DNA of 32,353 bases from Planctomycetota bacterium (GTDB taxonomy: Bacteria > Planctomycetota > Planctomycetia > Pirellulales > Pirellulaceae): the NCBI GenBank assembly GCA_029259935.1, contig JAJDEH010000167.1, forward strand, positions 1 to 32,353, in the 5' to 3' direction. The notes under the pieces were generated by a model, which ran no database searches, was not told the origin of the DNA, and saw only the letters and a list, made by a program, of their open reading frames with translations. Positions within the stretch are counted from its first letter, which is position 1. Each line of letters begins with the position of its first letter. The position numbers and the translations under genes are program-made. This document shows positions 1 through 6,210 of the stretch, in pieces.

Positions 1-82
1 GATCATCGAGTTGAACGTGCCAAGCTACCGTGTAGAGACAGCCAAGAAAACGAAACCCCAAGCACCGAAGGGTACGAAATAA
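1..82 (+). CDS. C-terminal end of an upstream gene (partial)
   Basis: An open frame enters from the left edge (first full codon at position 2) and ends with TAA at 80-82. The 26 visible residues end in a lysine- and proline-rich tail (ETAKKTKPQAPKGTK), as often seen at the ends of planctomycete proteins. Of the three plus frames it has the most coding-like composition, but so short a piece cannot be assigned to a family. A small hairpin follows directly after the stop, which fits a gene end. Confidence 0.4.
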   Translation, partial: IIELNVPSYRVETAKKTKPQAPKGTK

Positions 83-100
83 AATTCCTCACAGGGAATT
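83..100 (+). terminator. Hairpin directly after the partial upstream gene
   Basis: A perfect 6-bp inverted repeat, AATTCC (83-88) and GGAATT (95-100) around a 6-nt loop, starts at the base after the stop codon at 80-82. There is no run of T behind it, so it is not a textbook intrinsic terminator. Position is the main argument. Confidence 0.25.
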
Positions 101-213
101 CTAATTGTCGCTAAAGCGGAGAACTAATTGTCGCCGAACACGGGGAGACGATTGGCCCTTTCGTCGTTTATTTTCCCATCCGACGTGCGACTGGGACTCA
201 CGAGTGAATCGTT

Positions 214-310
214 GCTTCCGCCGGGCGGGCCCGACGGAGAGCTGGAGTTGCCCCCAGGCAGGCAAGTAGCTGCTCAGTTGTGTTCGCGCCGGGACAAGCC
301 CGGCGGAAGC
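214..310. repeat. 13-bp perfect inverted repeat spanning 97 bp
   Basis: GCTTCCGCCGGGC at 214-226 is exactly complementary to GCCCGGCGGAAGC at 298-310. In RNA the pairing can extend three more positions on the outside, one of them a G-U pair. The enclosed 71 bp contain no obvious gene. Confidence 0.6.
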
Positions 311-313
311 GAT

Positions 314-334
314 GGGGCGAAGTGCTTTCGCCCC
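314..334. repeat. Perfect 8-bp hairpin
   Basis: GGGGCGAA (314-321) pairs with TTCGCCCC (327-334) around a 5-nt loop. It lies immediately 3' of the larger inverted repeat, so the two could form consecutive stems in a transcript. No U-tract follows. Confidence 0.45.
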
Positions 335-560
335 CAAAAGTTCCGAAGGAGTTGCCAAATTTCATTGGCCATATGGCTGCGCTTAGTCCGTCATCATTAT
401 CGGGTCGCGGGAGGCCAGAAGCGAAGAGGGGCCGCAGATGTGATCGCCAGGGGCCAGAGGTAAGGCCGACCGATTTTGCTAGGCGGTCTTTCGCTTCGCG
501 AAAGGCAGGGCCACTCGGTGCCAACTACAAACCGCCTCTGGCGCATTCTTCAGCACGCTG

Positions 561-3500
561 TTACGGATCTCCGTCCGCAGGGAATTCCCAAAGTTCGGCG
601 GTGCCATCCATTCGGCCGACCGCCAAATGTTTGCCCCCGGGTGAGAATGCGAAGCATATGTGCTGCATCGAATTCCCCCTTCTTTCAAAAACCTTCTCCC
701 ATCCGTCGGTCGTCCAGATTTGGATCGTCTCGGATTTGAGTGTCTGCGTGGCCGTCAACAAATAACGCCCATCCGCGGAGGCCGCCAAACGGGTCCACCC
801 GTTCTCATCGTCGACCGATGTGATCTTACGCACTAACTTCTTTGCCGCCAGATCCCAAAGTTCCGTACCTTTCCCGTCGTTGGCCAGCACGAGAAATTTG
901 TTCTCGGACAGAAATCGCATCTGCCGGATGAAGCCGTCAGATCTGGGCAAGGAACCGATCTTCTTTCCCGCCACATTATCAAACAGATGCACTTGATCTT
1001 TACCAGCAATGGCCAGCAGTTTTCCGTCCGGTGAAAATGCCAAGCCGGAAGGCTGGCGAATGGTCAGCCGGTCTAGGTCAAGATAGTCCTTCATCGAGAG
1101 ATCGTGCGTTACGGTAACCTGGCCCGAATCTAGTGACCAACCCCGTACAAGGATTTTTTCGTTCGGTACGACCGCGACAGCAAGCACGTTTTCGCCGTCC
1201 GCGGAAATCGCCAGAGCGTTCAGGCCAAACTTCACCTTTGGCGTTAATTCGAACCGAGCGACTTGGTGTCCGGTTTCCAGATCCCGGACGTAGATCGGGT
1301 TCGACCAACCGCCGCCGGTTACGATGCGATTGCCTTTCGCGGTAGCGACAGCCCATGGCAATGCCTTATTCATGACTAGCTTCTGCTTCCCCGTACTCAC
1401 ATCCCAAGTCCGTCTCGTGCCGTCGCCACCGGTGGTAAACAAGGTGTGACCGTCATCGGCGAAACCAATGCCTCCCACTGGGGCGTTGTGCCCGTCGACG
1501 GGCGGATACCGCTCTTGGCCGTCTTTCACATTCCAGAAACGAACGCGGGACTCATCGTAACCGCTCAAGGCGACAAACTTCCCATCCTTGGTGAGTTCGA
1601 TCCTGCGGATCGTCTTATTCGGCACTTCATGCGATGCTGTTATCTTCCACGTCATCGGGTCATACACCATCAGCCGATACGCGCCCTTCTTTCGTGTTGT
1701 CGGATCATAAGGACGAGCCAATCCAACAAGGGACTGGCCGTCATCAGCAATGGCCAGCCAAAAAAGTGGCTGCCGTTGCTCTTCATCGAGCGGAATCTCT
1801 ATTCTCGTTTCCAAATCCAGCAAGACAAGCCCGCAGGCCGTCGCCACCGCCAGCGTCTTATCACCAGGCATCACGGCGACGCAGAGCGCCTGCGGCCAGT
1901 TTCCACTCCATCGATTCAATTCGTCGCCCGACGCGGCATCCCACAGCCGCACTGTACCGTCAAATCCGCTGCTGGCCACGAACGATCCGTCGCTGGTAAA
2001 CGCAATGCGGGTTACGGTTGCGCCATGTCCTGGCATTTCGCGAATGGCCTTGCCGGACACCGCTTCCCACAACCGCAACCGGCCGTCGTGGCCCGCGGTT
2101 GCCAGCGTGGAATTGTCCGGTGAAAATGCCATGTCTCCCGAAAACGCCCCCGTGGCTTCCGCTCCGGGCAGCCCGTTGAAGGAGGCTAGTTTCTCGCCAG
2201 TCTCGAGACTCCAAACACGGACGTCCCCGAATTGAGTGCTGCCCGCCGCCAGCAGCTTTCCGTTGGGGGAAACCGCCACGACGTTGGCAGCTTGTCCTGC
2301 GTTATCCAACCGAAAGACCGGCGTTCCCTTGGCGGTGTCCCAGACGGTGACTTGCCCGGTCGTGGTCGCCGAGACGAGCAGACGATCAGTGGCAGCCAGA
2401 GTAAACGACGCCAACGACGCCTGGTCCTGAAATCGAGCCTTTCCCCCAAAGCGAACCGGCGCGGGCCGCTCCGAATCCGTCAGCGGCGCTGGCTGGGCGG
2501 CTGGCGGTTCTTCCGCCATCGTCGTAGCGCGAAGTGCGGAAAACAACATGGAAGCCAGGCAAACAATCACCAGCGCGGCGGCCACTGTTCTGTTTGACGG
2601 CGACCAACGCACGCGATCCTGGTCGAGAATCGAACGGACACGACGTTCGATTTCCGAAGGCCGCGCCATGCCCGCGGTAGCGTGGGCGGACTGCCGGCAG
2701 ACGCGATAGTTCGCTCCCACGTAGACGATATGTTCCGCATAGTCGGACGGCCGCATTCCTTGCAGCAGAACCAGGTCGTCGCAGGCGCGTTCACGCTCGG
2801 TGCTTAAGCGATACTTTGCAAACCAAACCAAAGGGTTGAACCAATAACAAGCACACGCAAGCTGTGCGACCAAGTGACTTAGGCAATCATGCCGCCGTAT
2901 GTGGGCCAGTTCATGCAACAGAACGGCGCGGCATTGGTCCGCGGTCCAATTGGCGGCTTCCGGCGGCAGGGCGATCTTCGGTTTGAAAATTCCCCACGTC
3001 AGCGGCATCAACTGACGCGCCCCGCGTAATAACTCCACATTTCGCGCAATGCCAAGTTCGCGACGGATTTCTTTAGCGGCGCTGGCGAGATCCCCTTCGA
3101 CGACTGGCTCAGAGTTTCGGCGCAGCCAGTGCAGACGAGCGCAGGCTGCCAGTAGTCTAAGGATACAAAATGCCGCGCCGGCAGCCCAAATCCCACACGC
3201 CAATATGGCCCACGTCCCGAAGGAAAACGAAGCATTGCGGTCCGCGTGCCCGCCACGTTCACCCGGTTCGATGGCAACACTCAACGAATCTAAACCAGCA
3301 TCGCCGATCGGGTGCTTACCGTTGCCAATGCCGTCGCCACGTACCGGAGCGACAGGCTGAAGCGAACTCGGCGAGTCGCTCGCCAAAGCGTCCACTCGCG
3401 GGCCTTCCACGGCCACCGCTGCATCGCTTTGCAAAAGACCACGATCGGCAAATCCTAGGTGATGCGGCAAGATACGCCATGCTGGCAGGGCTAAAAACAA

Positions 3501-3698
3501 TCCAGGGAGAAGCAGGCTGCCGCCGAGGGTGCCCGTCCAAATCAGGTGTCGCCAGCCGGCGGAAGTGCGGCTCATTGCCTGGTCTAGGATAGCGACAGCA
3601 CCCAGTAGAACGGCGGCCTTCACCGTAACGCCCGCCAGGATCAAGAATGCGGTCGTTGCAAACCCTTCCAATTCGAATTCGACGGATAGGATGGACAT
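561..3698 (-). CDS. BlaR1-like M56 membrane peptidase fused to WD40 propellers
   Basis: 1045 residues starting at ATG 3698. The N-terminal part has hydrophobic membrane segments and an M56-type zinc peptidase domain: HELAH at residues 262-266, with the downstream TERERACDD stretch near 301-309 supplying the usual glutamate. A further membrane segment lies near 368-390. In BlaR1/MecR1 a penicillin-binding sensor would follow. Here residues about 414-1045 instead form WD40 repeats; 14 blade ends can be counted (WDTAKG, WSLETG, WEAVSG, WDAASG and so on), enough for two seven-bladed propellers. The start lies 2 bp after the stop of the BlaI-like repressor, so the two are surely co-transcribed. 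By analogy, a signal sensed across the membrane would activate the peptidase to destroy the repressor. That the propellers are the sensor or a protein docking platform is inference. Confidence 0.9.
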   Translation of the reverse strand: MSILSVEFELEGFATTAFLILAGVTVKAAVLLGAVAILDQAMSRTSAGWRHLIWTGTLGGSLLLPGLFLALPAWRILPHHLGFADRGLLQSDAAVAVEGPRVDALASDSPSSLQPVAPVRGDGIGNGKHPIGDAGLDSLSVAIEPGERGGHADRNASFSFGTWAILACGIWAAGAAFCILRLLAACARLHWLRRNSEPVVEGDLASAAKEIRRELGIARNVELLRGARQLMPLTWGIFKPKIALPPEAANWTADQCRAVLLHELAHIRRHDCLSHLVAQLACACYWFNPLVWFAKYRLSTERERACDDLVLLQGMRPSDYAEHIVYVGANYRVCRQSAHATAGMARPSEIERRVRSILDQDRVRWSPSNRTVAAALVIVCLASMLFSALRATTMAEEPPAAQPAPLTDSERPAPVRFGGKARFQDQASLASFTLAATDRLLVSATTTGQVTVWDTAKGTPVFRLDNAGQAANVVAVSPNGKLLAAGSTQFGDVRVWSLETGEKLASFNGLPGAEATGAFSGDMAFSPDNSTLATAGHDGRLRLWEAVSGKAIREMPGHGATVTRIAFTSDGSFVASSGFDGTVRLWDAASGDELNRWSGNWPQALCVAVMPGDKTLAVATACGLVLLDLETRIEIPLDEEQRQPLFWLAIADDGQSLVGLARPYDPTTRKKGAYRLMVYDPMTWKITASHEVPNKTIRRIELTKDGKFVALSGYDESRVRFWNVKDGQERYPPVDGHNAPVGGIGFADDGHTLFTTGGDGTRRTWDVSTGKQKLVMNKALPWAVATAKGNRIVTGGGWSNPIYVRDLETGHQVARFELTPKVKFGLNALAISADGENVLAVAVVPNEKILVRGWSLDSGQVTVTHDLSMKDYLDLDRLTIRQPSGLAFSPDGKLLAIAGKDQVHLFDNVAGKKIGSLPRSDGFIRQMRFLSENKFLVLANDGKGTELWDLAAKKLVRKITSVDDENGWTRLAASADGRYLLTATQTLKSETIQIWTTDGWEKVFERRGNSMQHICFAFSPGGKHLAVGRMDGTAELWEFPADGDP

Positions 3699-3700
3699 CG

Positions 3701-4084
3701 TCAGTTCCCCTTGTTTCGCGCCTCGCGAATCAACGTCGCCAGGCGTTCCAGTTCTTCTTCAGAGACCTTGGCTTTCGGATTGGCGATATGCACCGCGACC
3801 GCCCGTTCGATCGATCCGTCAAAGAAGGTATTGACGACGTGCTGTACGGCCGATTGGCCAGCGCGCCGGCGCGGTTTCGTGGGCTGAAACACGTATTCTC
3901 GGCCGCGCTGCCTATGCTTGAGATGCCCTTTTCCTTCCAAAATGCGGAGAAATGTGCGTACGGCATTTCGTGACGGCGGGTCCTTTAGAGATTCCAGCAC
4001 TTGGGTGGCGGTTGCCTCGCCCAAGGAGTAAACGACATCCATGATTTGGCGTTCACGGGCACTCAATGTCGGTTGCGTGCTCAT
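3701..4084 (-). CDS. BlaI/MecI-family transcriptional repressor
   Basis: 127 residues, the usual BlaI/MecI length. A winged-helix DNA-binding domain covers about residues 8-75 (SARERQIMDVVYSLGEATATQVLE, then the recognition helix around RNAVRTFLRILEGKG and the wing near HRQRGREYVF). The C-terminal helices (about 78-122) are the expected dimerisation region. It is first in a two-gene unit with the M56-WD40 gene, 2 bp apart. Members of this family bind inverted repeats over their own promoter and are inactivated by cleavage by the partner peptidase. The perfect inverted repeat at 4130-4147 on the -10 box fits autoregulation. No beta-lactamase lies nearby, so the regulated function beyond its own operon is unknown. 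Confidence 0.92.
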   Translation of the reverse strand: MSTQPTLSARERQIMDVVYSLGEATATQVLESLKDPPSRNAVRTFLRILEGKGHLKHRQRGREYVFQPTKPRRRAGQSAVQHVVNTFFDGSIERAVAVHIANPKAKVSEEELERLATLIREARNKGN

Positions 4085-4129
4085 TCAGTTGAGCCTGTGT
4101 TGAAGTGAAAGAAGCAGCCGCCTTCCTTA

Positions 4130-4147
4130 CGGCTAAAATATTAGCCG
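4130..4147 (-). promoter_or_regulatory. Probable BlaI-family operator
   Basis: Perfect inverted repeat CGGCTAA (4130-4136), 4-bp AATA spacer, TTAGCCG (4141-4147). It covers the -10 box of the blaI-like promoter, so a bound repressor dimer would block RNA polymerase. The link to the neighbouring repressor is inferred from position and family behaviour. Confidence 0.65.
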
Positions 4148-4166
4148 ATAGCTTATTGCATGTCAA
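4138..4166 (-). promoter_or_regulatory. Near-consensus sigma-70 type promoter for the blaI-blaR1-like operon
   Basis: Read on the minus strand, TTGACA (4161-4166 on plus coordinates) is followed after exactly 17 bp by TAATAT (4138-4143). The -35 matches consensus and the -10 differs at one base. It lies about 55-80 bp upstream of the blaI-like start at 4084. No other site in the window was seen to match this well. Confidence 0.7.
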
Positions 4167-4354
4167 CCGTCATGGTTCAGAAATCGACGCGCGGCCAAGG
4201 CGGCTTTCCATCTGATTGATTGGAATCATTTGCCTTACATCATTCTGCTTCGATCCGGCTCGATCGGCGTCTAGCCGAAGACTTTACGGCTCATTTGCAA
4301 GCTGGATGCCTGAAGGCTGAACTCCAACGCCGATGGCGGTAGAATGTATTTACT

Positions 4355-4573
4355 ATGGCAATTTGCCGTACTCTCTTCTCATCTGCATCAGCAGAATGGG
4401 AAACACCACAGGCTCTGTTCGATGAACTCAACGAAGAGTTCCATTTCACACTCGATGTGTGTGCGTCCGAAGACAAGGCCAAGTGTCAGCGGTACTCACT
4501 CGGGCAGCCAACGACCGTCGTCAATCCAGGTGGGCGGACGACGTTCGGCGAGGCAGAAAAGGCGAGTCAGTAG
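4355..4573 (+). pseudogene. N-terminal fragment of a phage-type DNA N-6-adenine methyltransferase
   Basis: 72 residues. Residues about 14-47 (WETPQALFDELNEEF, then FTLDVCASEDKAKCQRY) match the conserved N-terminus of the phage Dam family (PF05869), which usually begins W-x-TP and carries LDVCA and AKC-x-RY. After this the sequence stops resembling the family: the catalytic NPPY motif and the rest of the methyltransferase are missing, and the frame ends at TAG 4571-4573. Intact members are normally two to three times longer. I read it as a remnant of a phage or other mobile element, and it should be catalytically dead. The residues after CQRY (SLGQPTTVVNPGG and on) may come from a deletion junction. 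Confidence 0.6.
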
Positions 4574-4705
4574 ATGTTCCAGATCGTACTCACAGTAATG
4601 CTTGGCATCGGTGCAGGCCTCGTTGCCGCGGAATTGAATGCACTGCTTGGACGATGGGCGAAGGAGATAATTCGTCGACATGCGACACCTTGCCGCCGCC
4701 GTTGA
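4574..4705 (+). CDS. 43-residue membrane peptide directly after the Dam fragment
   Basis: ATG at 4574 follows the TAG of the Dam fragment with no gap and in the same frame, and the frame ends with TGA at 4703-4705. The peptide begins with one hydrophobic segment (MFQIVLTVMLGIGAGLVAAE) followed by a basic tail (GRWAKEIIRRHA, then CRRR), a shape shared with small phage membrane proteins such as holins. The identity is unknown. It could be a separate gene, or the tail of a longer frame cut by the amber stop. There is no clear ribosome binding site, so translation is uncertain. Confidence 0.35.
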   Translation: MFQIVLTVMLGIGAGLVAAELNALLGRWAKEIIRRHATPCRRR

Positions 4706-5130
4706 ATGAAAGGCTCTTCGAAGAATGGATGGCGGCACTGGAGTTGAAGGCGGGAAATATTTCAAAGTTTTGTTTCGCCGTAAGCCTCTGGCGTATGCGT
4801 GATGATATCTGCGAGCAAGCCCAGCGATTGGAGTCGGCAATTGAGAATCCCGGCGAGCAGCAGTGGGTGACCGACGACATTCTTGAATTATTGGAAATGG
4901 AAGCGGAACGCCTGAGGAGGGGGGGCGACCCGGAGTGTTTGTGCGTTACGATAGAACGACGGATATCACTCCCCAGGAATATAAAGACATCGCGAAACTG
5001 TATGTGGCGGGACGCTACGATTTCGAAATTGCTCAGATCTTGGACATTTCGAAAGAAAGGGTGCGACGGGCGAGGAAGGCTTCGAACGAATATAGAGGGC
5101 AGCAGTTTCCCTGTTTTTGCAGCTCCTTGA
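4654..5130 (+). CDS. Small hypothetical protein of the decayed island
   Basis: 158 residues from ATG 4654. The first 100 or so residues look genuinely coding: an acidic, helix-rich stretch (NERLFEEWMAALELKAGN, later TDDILELLEMEAERL). From about nucleotide 4935 the frame overlaps another frame that looks more coding than this one, and from there its own translation becomes arginine-, cysteine- and serine-rich. The original gene may therefore have ended near 4950 and been extended by a frameshift. No family is recognised. The 5' end overlaps the 43-residue peptide in a different frame. Confidence 0.4.
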   Translation: MGEGDNSSTCDTLPPPLNERLFEEWMAALELKAGNISKFCFAVSLWRMRDDICEQAQRLESAIENPGEQQWVTDDILELLEMEAERLRRGGDPECLCVTIERRISLPRNIKTSRNCMWRDATISKLLRSWTFRKKGCDGRGRLRTNIEGSSFPVFAAP

Positions 5131-5228
5131 CCATGTCGGTTGCGTGGCGTTCGACTTCGGGGCGTTGTCTTTCGGACGCTCCCATTCAGCGCATACGTAC
5201 CGATTGCGATCGGCACGCTCCCCTGTAA
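4941..5228 (+). CDS. Small helix-turn-helix-like protein, possibly truncated
   Basis: 95 residues from GTG 4941, chosen because GGAG at 4932-4935 lies 5 nt upstream; an alternative GTG lies at 4935. Residues about 8-48 (TPQEYKDIAKLYVAGRYD, then FEIAQILDISKERVRRARKA) have the look of a helix-turn-helix of the sigma-factor or phage-regulator kind, with DISKERVRRA as the likely recognition helix. After residue 50 the translation turns cysteine- and arginine-rich and no longer looks coding, suggesting a frameshift or truncation. It overlaps the previous small gene and belongs to the same island. Function unknown; DNA binding is inferred. Confidence 0.45.
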   Translation: MRYDRTTDITPQEYKDIAKLYVAGRYDFEIAQILDISKERVRRARKASNEYRGQQFPCFCSSLTMSVAWRSTSGRCLSDAPIQRIRTDCDRHAPL

Positions 5229-5380
5229 CGAAAAAATCCGCTGGCTCGATTGGAGTCGAACGACTCGTGTGACAGTAGAATTCTGCCGCGTTAGGTGTTC
5301 CTGTTAGGCCGATCTTATTTTCATAGGCAAACGCCTTGCCAACTTAAAGGAAACCAAGAACCCGGCAGACCACGCGACGC

Positions 5381-5944
5381 TCACTGTAACTTGCTCGCGA
5401 ACACTTCGCGGAATTTCGCGATCTTGGGCTGGATCACCGCCTGACAGTAGCCTTGATTGGGATTCTGCAAAAAGTAGTTTTGGTGATAATCCTCGGCCGG
5501 AAAGAACTCGGGTGCGGAACTGATCTCGGTGACGATTGGGGCTGGCCAGATTTCGGCCGCGTCCAGTTCCGCTTTAACCTTTTCCGCCAAGTCTCGTTGC
5601 TGGTCGGAATGATAAAAGACGACTGAGCGATACTGTGTTCCAACATCCGCGCCTTGGCTATTTAGCGTGGTGGGATCATGGGTCTTGAAGAAGACTTCTA
5701 GCAAATCCGTATAGCTGATTCGCGATGCGTCAAAGCGAATCCGACAGACCTCGGCATGGCCCGTCGTGCCAGTGCAGACGTCTTGATACGTCGGCTTCGG
5801 GATCGGCCCGCCGGCGTATCCCGACGTTACCGAAATCACGCCATCAAGTTGCTGAAAGACCGCCTCGACGCACCAAAAGCAACCCGCTCCCAAGGTGGCG
5901 GCTTCGATGGGAGTCGTTTGCCCGGTGGCTTGTTCACTGCTCAT
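5381..5944 (-). CDS. msrA: Peptide methionine-S-sulfoxide reductase MsrA
   Basis: 187 residues, a normal MsrA length. ATG 5944 was chosen because an AAAGGA ribosome binding site lies 9 nt upstream; the frame stays open further upstream but adds unrelated residues. The active-site motif GCFWC is at residues 21-25, with Cys22 the expected nucleophile. TSGYAGG, TGHAEV and DPTTLNSQGADVGTQYRS follow in the usual order, and a C-terminal GYCQAVIQPKIAKF carries the likely resolving cysteine. The enzyme reduces methionine-S-sulfoxide in proteins and free methionine, with electrons from thioredoxin, repairing oxidative damage in the cytoplasm. No MsrB is fused or adjacent. It is transcribed divergently from the DUF11 gene. 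Confidence 0.96.
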   Translation of the reverse strand: MSSEQATGQTTPIEAATLGAGCFWCVEAVFQQLDGVISVTSGYAGGPIPKPTYQDVCTGTTGHAEVCRIRFDASRISYTDLLEVFFKTHDPTTLNSQGADVGTQYRSVVFYHSDQQRDLAEKVKAELDAAEIWPAPIVTEISSAPEFFPAEDYHQNYFLQNPNQGYCQAVIQPKIAKFREVFASKLQ

Positions 5945-6210
5945 GTCGTCGTGTCCTTTCACAAGTTGGCATCGCTTCAGGGCTCGGACGCTGGTTTCAG
6001 TGTAAAAGTGGCTCGGCCGCCAAGCAACGCAGTCACGAGCATGATTGCAAGGCGAATGCTCGTAAATGCCCTTTTCCAAAAATCCAGATTTTGATATTTA
6101 CGTCCCTCCAAATCTGGAATGAACATCGCGTTAACACCTGGGTGCTAGCTTCACTCAAGGTAGAGGCGATACAGACTAGTTGCCTTATTCTTTTCCCTGG
6201 AACAGTCGCC

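Larger units (their letters stand above)
101..560. other. Non-coding stretch with several inverted repeats
   Basis: No convincing gene is seen between the upstream gene and the stop of the blaR1-like gene. The open frames here overlap each other and have arginine- and proline-rich translations typical of chance frames in GC-rich DNA. The stretch holds an 11-bp direct repeat CTAATTGTCGC (101-111 and 124-134), a 13-bp perfect inverted repeat (214-226 with 298-310), an 8-bp hairpin (314-321 with 327-334) and a 7-bp hairpin (488-494 with 498-504). It could be a structured RNA, a decayed mobile-element end or a long intergenic spacer. Confidence 0.4.

Noticed and set aside
128..765. Several overlapping frames of 60-160 codons
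   Set aside because: They overlap on both strands with no motif, no ribosome binding site and chance-like composition.
1446..2123. 225-codon plus-strand frame opposite the WD40 region
   Set aside because: It is antisense to well-formed WD40 repeats and its translation has no recognisable domain.
5240..5300. Possible tRNA or attachment-site remnant with GAGTCG-AA-CGACTC (5253-5266)
   Set aside because: Read on the minus strand it vaguely resembles a T-arm (GTTCGA), but the T-stem does not pair properly and no acceptor, D or anticodon arm could be built. It could also be a weak msrA terminator, but the T6 run lies about 16 nt past the stem.
5725..6210. Upstream extension of the DUF11 gene frame
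   Set aside because: This part is antisense to msrA and arginine/serine-rich, whereas ATG 6211 begins a typical positively charged membrane anchor.
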